A DNA stretch of 64,000 nucleotides from Gonium pectorale (taxonomy: Eukaryota > Chlorophyta > Chlorophyceae > Chlamydomonadales > Volvocaceae), in assembly GCA_001584585.1 (NCBI GenBank), contig LSYV01000010.1:2763438-2827437 (forward strand). The letters are read 5' to 3'. Position 1 is the first letter of the stretch. Every line of letters begins with the position of its first letter. Of the stretch, positions 45,001-55,700 are shown in pieces. The notes below the pieces were generated by a model that did not search any database, was not told the DNA's origin, and worked only from the letters and a program-made list of their open reading frames with translations. Both the position numbers and the translations under genes were made by a program.

Positions 45001-48000
45001 CTTAGCCCTGTCATCGCTAAATGGCGCGTTTCCGGTTTCTCTCCGTTCAACTGCCGCCTTCGCTGACATGCTTTCCTTTTGGCAGCATCCTAAAGCCATG
45101 CACCTCACTGTAGCACAAATGTGACAACGATGCCTCCCTTTCAACCGCCCCTCTCCCACCAGGAGAACGGATCATTCCGCCGGGCTACCTGGCCTCCGAG
45201 GAGGAGGACGATGAGGGCGGCACGCCCTCCGCCTCACACGCGCACGGGGGCATGGGTCCCTTTGGCGGCTCCCATCGCGGCGGCACGGCCTCGGAAGTGT
45301 CTGGAAGTTCCGCACCCTCGCACAGCGGCGCCGCCGCTGTCGGTCTCGCCACCAGCAGCGGACACTACACGCGTGGAGGCGCAGCGGCAGCCGCAGCTGC
45401 GGCAGCAGCAGCTTCCTCGCCCGGGTCGCACGGCGGGTTCGGAGCCGACGGCGAGGGCGGCGGTGGAGGTGGCCGCATGGCGCAGGCGGGGTATGGTGTC
45501 GCCGGGGGTGGCGTGTCAAAGCCGCCTCGCGGGAGCAGCAAACCCGGGTCAAAACCAGCGGCGCGGGCGGCCGCACGGGACGCCGCAGGCGCCAATGGCT
45601 CTCCAGTCAAGGGCAGCGGCAGGACACCCAAGGCCGGCGGCGGTGGGGCGCGTGGGCACGCGGGAGGCGGCGGCGGTAGCAAAGCGCAGGCTCGGCCCAA
45701 GGCGGGGGCCGCCAACGGCGGCGGCGGGGCCGCCCGCGGCGGGGCACAGATGGCCCTAGACGCTGACGCCGATGCGGACTTGGGGCTTGACGCGGACGAG
45801 GAGCTGGCACTGGCTGCTGCTGCCATGTTTGACGCCCCGCCGGATACCTCGCGGGCCGGTGGCGGCCGACCTAGCGCAGGCAGCATGCTGTTGGACGACA
45901 TGCTGCTTGGAGACTTGGGTGGCTTGGACGAGCTGTGCCCGAATGACATGCCTGGAATGGCCGCTGGCGGAGGCGGCGCCCAGCAGCAACAGCCGCAAGG
46001 CCGGCCGGCGGCGGGCGCGCGGCGCCCAAGCAGCGGCGACGGCGGTAATGGCAGCGGCACAGCGCTACCGGCGGCGGTGCCGGGCGCCAAGCCGCAGACG
46101 GTGGCGGCGGCGCAGGCGCAGCTGCAGGCGGCGCAGGGTGCGCTGACATCGGCGCAGGCGCGGTTGGCGGAGCTGGATCGGAGCTGGCGCGCGTCAGAGC
46201 AGCAGTCTGCAGAGCAGAAGCAGAAGCTAGCGGAGGCCAAGGTAAGGGAGGGCTGTTCATGAAGGGCCGGGACTAAAGAGGTCATCACCTGTATCGACCG
46301 AACGTCAAGTTCCCTCTCGTCTCGACAATGGCCGGCTGCCAGTTCGGCTCTGGCGTTTACCACCCCTGGCACTGGTACATGCCCGATGGCGAGTCCCCCA
46401 CGGATCACCGACATGCCCACCACCAGGGCCGTCGCATGTTCCTGTTCCCCTCTCCAAGCACAGCCAATGCACGCAAGTTCTTCGTTGTGGGCAGGCTACC
46501 TATTGCTTGTTGGCGTGGCCCTCGCGCCTTTGGAACATGCTCCTCCAAACTGCGGCGTGAGCTAATGCAATCCTCGTGGCCCTCACACCACAGGCCGCGA
46601 AGATGCGGGAGCTGGAGCGCCTCAACATGGCGTTGAGGGCGCGACAGACCGTCATGGAGCAGGCTCGGGCCATGGCGACGCGCGCTACTGAGCTGCGCCA
46701 GCAGCTGGAGCGCGCCCGGTCGCAGCTGGCCTCGCTCCCGCCGCCGCCGGCCCCGCAGCCGCAGCAGTCCCAGCAGCCGCAACAGCCCTCCGGGAACGCG
46801 ACCGCCACGGCACCGCCGCCGGCTCAGCCGCAAGGCGGGTCCGGCGCCTCTGGCGCGGCGCAGCAGCAGCCGCCCTTCACCGCGGGAACGGGGCCGGGGA
46901 CCGGCCCGGGTGGTGTGGGGGGGGGCAGAAGGGGCCGTGGGGCCCGTCAGCGGGGCTGTGGGAGCCGACAGCAGCATTGCAGGGCCGTCCCCGGGGTGCG
47001 ACACGAATGACTTTTTCAACCTTGATGATGGTCCAGGGGCGGAGGCCCCCGCCGCTGCCGCTGCGACGGAGGCGCCCACACTCAGCGCCGGAAACAGTGG
47101 CGCCGCCAGCAATGGCGGCGACGGCTGCGGCGGAGCGACTGTGCCTGCGCCTGGTGCAGGGCTAGTAGGGATTACAGGTGCCGGGACAGCTGCTGCGCCT
47201 TCCATGGTAGGCGGTGCTAGCCTCCCGGTCGGTGCGGCGAGCCAGGCCGTTAGTGACCTTGGCGGGCCAGCAGGGCCGGTGCCGCAGCTGCCCGGGGAGG
47301 TTGTCGGCAGCGGCGCTGGTCCGGACGCGCCGCACGCCGCTGCTGGGGCTTGCGTGGACAGCACTGCGTCGCCGGGGACGGCAGCACATCTGGCAGCGAC
47401 CGCGAACTCGCCGGGCACACAAGGGGTGTTGTCGGTCGAGCATCCCGGGGGCGCGCCGTCGGTGGATGGGTCGGCGCTGGTGTCGGCGCCGCAGCACAGC
47501 CCGGCACGGTCAAACGTCCCCGGGGCAGCCTGCGGTTCGCCCCAGATACAGGCACAGCTGGAGCTCTCGGGTCAGTCATCGTTACCATCTGGGTCAGCCT
47601 TGCTCCCAGGCGCGCCGGTACCGGGAGCGGGGGCTGTCGGTGGTGGCGGCGGCGCGGCCGCTGGGCTGCCCTTGCCGTGCCCCGTAGGGAACCCGTCCGC
47701 GTCGGGCGTTGCGGTGCTGCAGGCTGCGCAGCCGCAGCACAACAGCCCGCAACTCGCGCCGGGTCCGGTGCAGCAGCAGGCTCAGTCGCTGCACCCGCAA
47801 CGGCAACAGCTGCAGCCGCAGCAGCAGCAGCAGCCGCAGCAGCCGCCGCAGCAGCAGCAGCCACAGCAGGCGCCGCTCCAAACGCAGCAGCAAGTGGCGG
47901 CTCACCCGCAGATGCCATTGCAGCAGGGCCTGCCGCAGCTAACGCAGACGGGGTCGCAGTCGTTGGCGCCATTGGACACAACCTTGGGCTACGCCAGAGC

Positions 48001-48766
48001 GCCGCCGCAACAGCCGCATTCGTCACCGCAGCTGCAGATGCCGCAGCCGACGATGCCACAGCAGCAGCAGCTGGCTGCGCACGCGCAGCAGCAACAGCAA
48101 CAGGCTCTGCAGCAACAACAGCACCACGCCGCGCAACAGCAACAACAGCAACAGCTCCTACAGCAGCAACAGCAGGCGCATCAACAGCAACATCAACAGC
48201 AGCAGCAACAAGCGCAACAGCAACAAGCGCTCCAGCAGCAACAGGCTATGCAGCAGCAACAACAGATGCTGCAGCAGATGCACCAGCAGCAGCAACAACA
48301 GCAGCACCTGAACCCGCTCATCCAGCTACCCGTGGCGGCTGCCGCGGCAGCCGCGCAGCAGCAGCAGCAGCAGCAGGCTGCCGTCCTGCAGTACACCCAA
48401 CTGCAACAACAGGCGGCTGCGGCTGCGGCCGCGGCGGCCATGCAGCAGCAACAGCAGCAGCAGCAGTTGTTGCTGCAGCAGCAGTTCTACGCCAAGCAGC
48501 AGCATCTCCAGATGATGCAGCTGCAGATGCTGATGCAGCAGCAGGCGCAGGCTGCGCTCATGCGGCCGCAGTTGCCAATGCCCGGAGTATCAGCGATGGC
48601 CGGTGTGGCAGGTACGAAGCCAACCCCCGTGCAGGCAATGCCGTCAGCGATGGGGCCTGGCGCGGCGCTGTCCGGTGCGCAGCCATCAGTGGCATCGACA
48701 ACAGCGGCGGGGATGGGCGCGCAGCAGCCCTCCCAGGCGGCGGAGCACGCGGGAATGCCAGCGTAG
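42087..48766 (+). CDS. Bromodomain protein with polyglutamine C-terminus (apparent frameshift)
   Basis: Likely nuclear chromatin-associated factor. Exons: 42087-42119, 42236-42331, 42510-42596, 42832-43765, 43994-44310, 44627-44894, 45163-46241 and 46594-48766; phases match. The bromodomain (about residues 12-110) shows RPVDPTEHPDYVSRVQ, KPMDLGTVHGKL and VWDNARAYYPAGHG. In the last motif the position of the acetyl-lysine-binding Asn is Tyr (Y81), an atypical type. Pro/Gln-rich sequence follows, then ILRIKREPVKEEEEE, then a Cys cluster RCDVCRRLKKGRC with another Cys nine positions on (C-x2-C-x7-C-x8-C). A Gly/Ala-rich acidic region with LLDDMLLGDLGGLDEL, a coiled coil across the last splice (about 46090-46730) and polyglutamine to the stop complete it. 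In exon 8 the frame changes at a G9 tract (46917-46925): the first frame ends at 47010, while the long coding frame continues to 48766. A protein of about 1660 aa assumes one G fewer. Confidence 0.72.
46917..46925 (+). other. G9 homopolymer where the bromodomain reading frame shifts
   Basis: Nine consecutive G. Removing one would join the coiled-coil frame to the downstream polyglutamine frame without a break. No GT-AG intron of usable length spans the point. Confidence 0.6.
47770..48545 (+). repeat. CAG/CAA-rich polyglutamine tract
   Basis: Interrupted CAG and CAA triplets encode runs of Gln mixed with Ala, His, Leu and Met in the last exon of the bromodomain gene. Because the repeats are triplets, the other + frame also stays open (Ala/Thr-rich), which creates a long false ORF. 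Confidence 0.85.
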
Positions 48767-49642
48767 CAAAGCGGCCCGGAGTGGTGGGCGGGCCATTGTG
48801 GGAGAGAAGCTCAAGAGGGAAAAGCTAAGAGACTGTGGACGGCTGCAGGCCAAACAGCGTAGGTTCTTCACGAAGGCGATAGATGCTCGAGTGCAATGCT
48901 AACTTCTGGAGATTTGCATGTGCTGTCTGTTGTGCGCCTGTGAGCGTGAGTGCTTTCAGCCTGGTGCTAGTCGTGTGTGGCAGCATCGGGTCATTGGCTG
49001 GGAGTTGCAGCACTATCACTGTTGGTTCGTAGCTTTTATCCAATGGCTGAAGGAATGGCCGGGGAACCAGCGAGGCCGATGTGGATTGGTGCTAGGGGTT
49101 TTACGGCTTTTCCATCTTACCCAGCGGCGTTTGACAGTCGACAACGATGTTGAAGGATGATACAAGAGCATTGGATTTTTCAGTGTTGGTCCACTTGCGG
49201 ATTGGGTTACCCAGACACGAGCCGTTACTTCTTGTGAGTTTCCCGCTTACAGCAATTCCCGAATTTTGTTTGGAGGAATCAAACACGACCCGTTCGGACT
49301 TGGTTGGCTGTCACCCAGGGTTCTGACGTTCGTCGATATGCGTATGTTATCATATTTGACGTGAAGCACGTCTGAACATCCGACATGCAAGAATTTCCTA
49401 TGGGAAAAGCTGGGAGGTTGACGTACGCTTGATGTTCCCATGGTGAGGAGTGATTCTTCCCCAGGATGACGGCATGTTTAATTTGCATTAGATACTCCAT
49501 GATTTTTCGTCGGCCTTTCTTTATGAGGCCGTCGTCCTCGAAGGGGGCGCGAACCTCGCAGCCGGGCTTGGTTGCGTTCGACAGCGTTGGCTCAATTACC
49601 GGGATCTGATGTAATAGGGAGACTGGCAGCCTCAGCTCTTAG
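48767..49642 (+). other. 3' UTR of bromodomain gene and spacer
   Basis: About 880 bases with lower GC than the exons. The only sizeable open frame (48918-49160, 80 codons) has no family-like sequence. A dinucleotide-binding FAD motif, which would be expected upstream if the next gene were a complete flavin monooxygenase, was looked for and not found. Confidence 0.45.
49610..49614 (+). terminator. Candidate polyadenylation signal TGTAA (bromodomain gene)
   Basis: TGTAA lies 844 bases past the bromodomain stop and only 29 bases before the proposed next start codon, so the two transcription units would be nearly abutting. Confidence 0.4.
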
Positions 49643-52577
49643 ATGCCAGGCACCTGTGTTGTCCTCGGCAGCCACCCGCATGTGCTGCTTTTCTGCAAAG
49701 CCTTAAAACGGAATTCTGACAGTACTGTGCTATTGATCACTGGTAAGGAGGGCCAGAGGAAGCGGAGGGGCCGTTTCCCTCACTCTTTAGAGCCTTGTGT
49801 CGTCTTCCTTGCCCAGACGCTCCTCAAGTTTCTTCATCACAGCAGCATGGCTTCACGGTGATCTGCGGGCGTATTGTTCGCGTTACAGACGCGGCGCCTC
49901 AGCTTTGCGGAGTGCAGGTATGCTGGGGCCGCTACACAATTGTGCATTTTCGCAGAACTATGGCGACCTTTCAAGTAGCATTCACCATTACGTCGAGGCT
50001 GGCTTGTGGAACGCAACCGTGAGGACCTTTCTTGTCCCGAAACGTCGCAGGTGTTCTACAATGGCTGCGCACCACGTGCGGCGGTGACGTCCGAGGAGGA
50101 TGAGGGATGCGGTAACGTGTGCGGGGAGTTCACGCGCATACGGCGTGTGCACGCGGACGTCCTGGTCCTGTTTCAGGCAGCACAAGAGGAGCCGCTCTGG
50201 CTGCGCCAGTCCGGGGGCGCGGCGGAGGGAGAGGAAAGGAAAGCGGTGAGCTGCAACTACAGACGATCCGGGTCGTGTGGCAGCGGCCAGGTATGGACAC
50301 ACGTTGCACGGCGTCACGGCGTTCGTGTCTGGTAGTTGCACGATGCCCGTCAAGTCGCGTATCCGGTTGTTCGCCTCTTTCTTTGAGGGCCGTCTGCTTT
50401 TGTCCACCATGTCCGCTGCCACAGGGCGACGGTGATGAGCCAAGTAGCAATCAAGTCGGATGCCTCGTTCAGCAGCGGCGCCCCTCGCCCCTCGCGCTGC
50501 CAATGGAATGCGGCCCAGACGCTGCGTCGCCAGCGACGCCGCTGCACGCCGGCGGAGCCTGCGGACCCCAGCGGTGGCGACAGGGCGCGCTCGGTGCCGC
50601 GGCGTCCGGCGCCGCCGTGGCGTGGCGGCGACTCCGGCGTGTGATTAGCAGCGGGTGGGTTTGGGCTGGCTGGCCGCGGGGCTGCATACGGGGCACTGGG
50701 GTGGGCAATGTGCGTGCGGGTCGCGGGGCTGCCAGCCGTGGCGCCCTCTGAGCGATTCCAAGGCTTCCATGCGCCTTCAGCAGCCGCGGCCTTCCCCTTG
50801 CTGTGCGTTGAACCTGCAGGGATTCCGAGGCTGCAGACTCGGAGAAACGCCACGCGTGCTCATCGCACGTTCCGCTGCGGAAGGCTACTACGTGGGCGGC
50901 CGATGCACGGGCCGACGGCGGCGGCGGCACTGCTCCGGCGGCGGCGGGCGCGAGTGTGGCGACAGCGGCTGTCACCGCTCCGGCTCCTGTGCTGCTGGAG
51001 GCACTGCTGCACGCGGGCCTGCGCTCCGCGGTGGGTCTCGCAGGGCTGATTGTGGGCCGTGGCCAGCGTTGCCAGTGTTCAGTTTGAAACTGACGATTGG
51101 GACGTTACCGGCGCCTCACATGTTGCTTGACCACGCGATAATCCTAACGGTACCTCCGCGCGTGCACCTTGTTGTTGAGGAGTATACGCAGGCTGCGAGC
51201 GCTGAGCGTGTGTGTGCATGTTTGCTGCTGTATCCCCCACCCACCAGGCCTCCAGCGGGCACCTTGAGAATGCGCTCGCCAAGAGCAGCCTCGGCTGGAT
51301 AGGCCCCATTCGCAACACCAGCGGTGGAGGGAGCTCGGTGGCTTTTGGTTCCGGAGCGGACATGCCGCGCAACGTGCGCTCCCTGCTGCCGCCCACGGAG
51401 GCGCCGCCACTCGAAAGTACGCGGACACATGCTCCTTGCCAGCAGCAGCAGCTACAGCACAGCAAGATCGATCGCGCGTCACAGCAGTCCTCGGTCGGCG
51501 CTAGGCAGCTCAGATGCGATATGTTTCCCTTCTTAGAGGAGGAGCTTCTCACGCGGTTGGCAGCTGCCGCTGGGCCCGCGCCTTGCGCATTCAAGACTTC
51601 CGTGAACGGGCCTGAACTTCGGAAAACTTCCGTCAATTCGGGAACTCGGGGGCAGCAGCCGCCCTGCCCCGCGGATTGCAAGCTGCTGCCCCTCTTGTAC
51701 CGCGGGCTTATACCGCCGTACTTGCCGTACCTTGCGGTTGTACAACACCGCGATGTGACCGACGACGAAACTGACCCGCGGGTCGCTGGCGGGTTTGCGG
51801 ACGTACAGGGACTGCAGCTGCTTGAGCGCCAGGCGCACTGGCTGGGGCTGCTGCTGACGGGACGGGTGCGGCTCCCGCCTCCGCGTCAGATGGCGGCTCT
51901 GGCATTGGACGGCGGCTGCGCCGACCTCGCCCGTTGTTCCGGCGGGCTATGGGGAAAGCGCGATGCCGGCACAGCAAGGAGAACCGCGACCCACCGCAGC
52001 GTCAGAAAGGGGTGAGCTGCCTCTTCGTCTGTGCGTTTGCCTTGTCCACTTAGCCGGCATCTTTCTGCCCCTTGATCATGTGGGATCTTGTGGTGGGCAA
52101 TGTTTGTTCAGTGCACGCGGTCAAAAGCGCCATTTCCGTCCGGAGGTCAGGGTCCCTGACACCCCTTCGGTAACCTACCTACATTGTAAGCCGCCGAATA
52201 GCCGAGTAACGTTCCTTGACCCCTGGCCGCCTGCCGTCGTCGTTCATGTCAGCAGGGTGCTGGCATTGCTGCGGACCGTGGCGCACAGGAGCCGCGAACC
52301 TGCCAGCAGGGGCGAACCCCAGACCCAGCAGGCGGCGCACCACCACCACCACCACCACCACCACCACCACCACCGCGACCATCGGCAGCCGCAGACCGAG
52401 CACTCGGAGGCGCAGCAGACCCGAGAGAGTGTCGTGCAGGAGCTCGCGCAGCTGGATCGGGACATCCGGCAGGCGCAGCGTGCCCCGTCCATATCCGAGG
52501 CCGATGAGGTTGGTTTTCTGCGGTTCTGCACAACGGTGGAGTATCTGATTGATTCCCGACTAGCGACGGAAATGTGA
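49643..52577 (+). CDS. Flavin-monooxygenase-like protein lacking the FAD-binding half
   Basis: Proposed exons 49643-49742, 49817-49917, 49956-50018, 50051-50245, 50425-50654, 50820-51030, 51248-52011 and 52256-52577 total 1986 nt (661 aa), all in phase. The start MPGTCVVLGSHPHVLLFCKA, followed by VLLITG, resembles the second (NADPH) Rossmann strand of FMOs, with a degraded glycine motif. GFTVICGRIVRVTD and RVHADVLVLFQA fit the strands before the ATG-containing FMO motif. LLYRGLIPPYLPYLAVV, then LLERQAHWLGLLLTGRVRLP and VEYLIDSRLA, fit the FMO C-terminal third. The normal N-terminal FAD GxGxxG segment is missing. Introns of 38 and 32 nt are far below the window norm, so frameshifts or a decaying gene are alternatives. 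The ATG follows CTTAG and could be an internal exon. A run of 12 His lies in the last exon. The family call rests on remembered patterns. Confidence 0.45.
52338..52373 (+). repeat. (CAC)12 triplet repeat encoding polyhistidine
   Basis: Twelve uninterrupted CAC triplets, in frame in the last exon of the FMO-like gene model (12 His followed by Arg-Asp-His). Confidence 0.85.
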
Positions 52578-52721
52578 CCGGGCAGGTTCGGGGGCACTGG
52601 GTGGTGCAGACACTGGGCACTAGGCAGCAGAACCGTGTGATTTTAAAACGGTTTTAAAACCTTTTAGAACCACTACTCAACGAGTCGCGGGATCCGCGGT
52701 CCCGGTCATCACCCCTCGCAG

Positions 52722-55700
52722 GATGCTACGTCTCCGTCGTGCTCGCTGGGCTGTTTCGGCGGCTTCCCCGCACAGGCCTTCGGCTCGCGCCGCAAGACAG
52801 TCGCCGGGGCGGGGAGCCGATCGAGGCCGCCGCTGCGGACGTCCGCAGAGTGGCGCGCCAGTGTCTGGAGCGCGCTGCGGGGCGGCAATGGCGGCGGCAG
52901 CGGCGACAAGGCGAGCGCCACCGGCGCGCAGCCTCGCCCTTCCCCCGCCCACGCCAAGCTGCCAGAGGAACCGTTCGCACGGGTCTCTGCCCCGCCACCT
53001 CCGGCCCCGCCCTCGCTAGCGGCCAGGTCGCATGTCCTCACGGATCCTGAAGTGGAAGGCTTTGCCCGTCTTACGTTTGCGGTGTCTGGCGTGGAGAATG
53101 GCCGTGCGGTAAAGGCGGCGTCCGGCGAGCCTGAGCCTTGGATGGCGGATGAGGAGGCACGTGGGTCTGCGGTGGCTCGGGGCGGGGAGCGGGACGAGCT
53201 GCAGCGGGGGCAAACCCCGACGTACGAGTGGGAGGAGGAGAAGGAGGAGGACGAGTTCGTGCCGGGCTGGCCGCAATCGGAGTGGGACGGGGTCGCGGCG
53301 GCGGAGCGCGCTTTGCGCGCGGCCGTGCGCATGCGGCAGCGGCGGCGGCTCCTTGATGCGGAGGCCACAATGGCGGCGGCGGCAACGGCGGCGGCTACCG
53401 CTGATGCTGACGCTTCAGGGAAGGAGGCTTCCGGTAGGCATCTACACGGCTGCAGCAATGACGGCGACAACGGCTCTGCCGGTCACGCGGCCGCCGACGT
53501 CGCCCTCGGCAACCGGATAGACGCTGTCCACTGCGCCCCAGCCCCCGGCGCCTGCTTGGTACCGGACGCTGAGTTGTACCACAGTGCGTCGCCGTTTGGA
53601 CGCGCCGTGCCGGCCGATTGCCATGACGACGACGATGCTGGCGGGAACCTTGGTGGCGGCGGCGGCAGTGGTGCTGAACCCGAGCTGATGACCCACGGGT
53701 CGGTCGGGCCGTCAGGACCCAGATCGCACAGCGCTGACAGCGGCATCTACGGACCCCACCCGGACTCACCGTTTAGGCTGGCCACGGCCCTGAGCGGCGT
53801 GCAGATGACGCACTTGCGGTCGGAGGGGCCGGGGGCTGCCGCCGCTACCGGCGGCGGCGGCCTCGGGGCCGGCGCGGAGCTGGCCGCGCGCGACACAGCC
53901 GGCAGCATCGCCGTATGTGTTACGCTTGCCATGCCCCTGCAAACCACCGTATCTACCACGGGCGCGGCATCGTGTGGGAGCGCCGCAGGCGCGTCGGATG
54001 GGAAGCTCAACAGGGTGCCCGCTCCTGAGGGAAGCGCCGCCGTTGCCGTTGCCGGGGCTGGGGCCGGGGCCAAGCGGGGTTCCGGCGGGCCACGTCATGC
54101 AGCCACGGTGGCAGCGGTGACGGCGATGGAGGACTGGTGCTTCGACTCCAGCGCAGCCCGTGCCAAGGCCGTGGCAGACTTGACGCCGGCGATGGCGGGC
54201 CTCAACATGATCGCGTTTGGGAGTGTTGCCGCAGACAGCGCGGCCGGCAGCAGCGTCGTTGGCGCAGCCGCAGGCGAAGCGGCGGTGCCTTCCGCGGTGA
54301 GCCCGCCCCGCAACGGCAGCACGCCGACCCTGCGCAGCTCTGATGGCTCCCCGGTGCGGCCGCGCCTGAAGCAGGATCCAGGATCCTGGGTGGACCAGCC
54401 CGCCAAGTACGCAAAGGTGGCGCCGCTGCCTGCGACAGCGGCGCCGCCGCCGCCGCCTTGCGGACCCCACCCCGAATCCAACACGTTTGATGCCGCGTGC
54501 CCCACGTCATTCCTCATATCAACCGGCAACTGCCACGCTGCTGCCGCCGCCGCCGGCGGCGACTCACACCTGGCGTCTGTCGATGTGCCATCGACTGTGA
54601 CGGCCCCGCCGCCGGCGCCGCCGCCCGCGGCGGCGTGCGTCCCCAGCCTCCGCCGCCACAGCGCTCTGGGCCCACTCCAGTACCCCCACCTCTTTGACCG
54701 GTCGCCGTCGGTGCCGCGCTCGTATATGAGCGCAACGGCAGCAGCGGCAGCAGGCAACACCGCCGCCGCCGCGCCGCCGCCGCCGCTGACGCTGCTGCGC
54801 CAGTGTGCCAGCCTCAGTCGTGGCGGCGACGCGCACGACCGCAACTCCAACGGCCGACCCAGCCTCGGGCGGTCTCCGGCGACCGGCCTGCCCTCGGTAA
54901 TCTCCCCGCCGCTGCACACCCGTGTTCAGGCGCTGTCCGGACAGCCGTACTCTGGCCCCGTTGTGAAGCTGGGTGGCGGTAGGGCGCCGGCGGTGGCGGC
55001 GATGGACGCATTTCGCCGCAGCGGCAGCATCCGGGCGCCGGCCGGCGGCGTTTGCAGCCCAGCAACTGCCGCGGCTGGCGGCGGCTGCGGCGGCGTCACG
55101 TCGCCGCAGCGCGTCGGTGGCATGGGCGTCGGCGGCACCCTGGCCGGCGGCGCCAGCGCGCTCGACCGCTACGCAGCACTGACGGCTGCCAGCCCGGGGT
55201 GGAAGTACACGGCACTGTACGACAAACACGACGCAATGCTCCTGGCTCGGCTGTCCTCGGCGCGCATTTCGCAGGCGTCAGCCGCCGCTGCCGACAGCGT
55301 TGTCGCCGCCGCCGCCATCACCAGTGGTGGCGGCCCTGACGGCGGCGGCGCCGCCGCCGCCGGCAGCGGTTTGTTGTACCGGATGGGAACGCTAACCTCC
55401 TCCAGCGGCGCCGCCGCCGCCGCTGCCCTGCAAGACAGCAGCGCCGCCGCCGCCGGCAGCGCGAGGATGGCTCCAGCCCCGACCGTGGCGGCGCGGCGAG
55501 CGCCGAGTCTGGGCCCGCCGGGTCAGGGCACGGGCACGGTGTACGGCAGTCCCAGCACCTCGGGCCTCGAGAGCCCCACCACATGGTGCGGCAACGCCTC
55601 TGCTGCCGCCGTCGCGGGGGGCGATCTGTACGATCCCGCGGTGGGGTACGGTCCGAGCGACTCAGGCGTGAGGGTGGGCACGGGGCAGCATCCTATCTCA

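Noticed and set aside
45365..46423. A 352-codon minus-strand frame opposite the bromodomain gene
   Set aside because: Antisense shadow of a Gly/Ala-rich exon; no motif and no start context.
47350..48828. A 492-codon + strand frame overlapping the polyglutamine exon
   Set aside because: It is the Ala/Thr-rich reading of CAG/CAA triplets in the wrong frame. The Gln frame has the better codon use and is continuous with the bromodomain gene after the G9 tract.
48918..49160. An 80-codon frame read as a possible N-terminal exon of the FMO-like gene
   Set aside because: It has no GxGxxG motif and sits in the probable 3' UTR of the bromodomain gene before the TGTAA at 49610.
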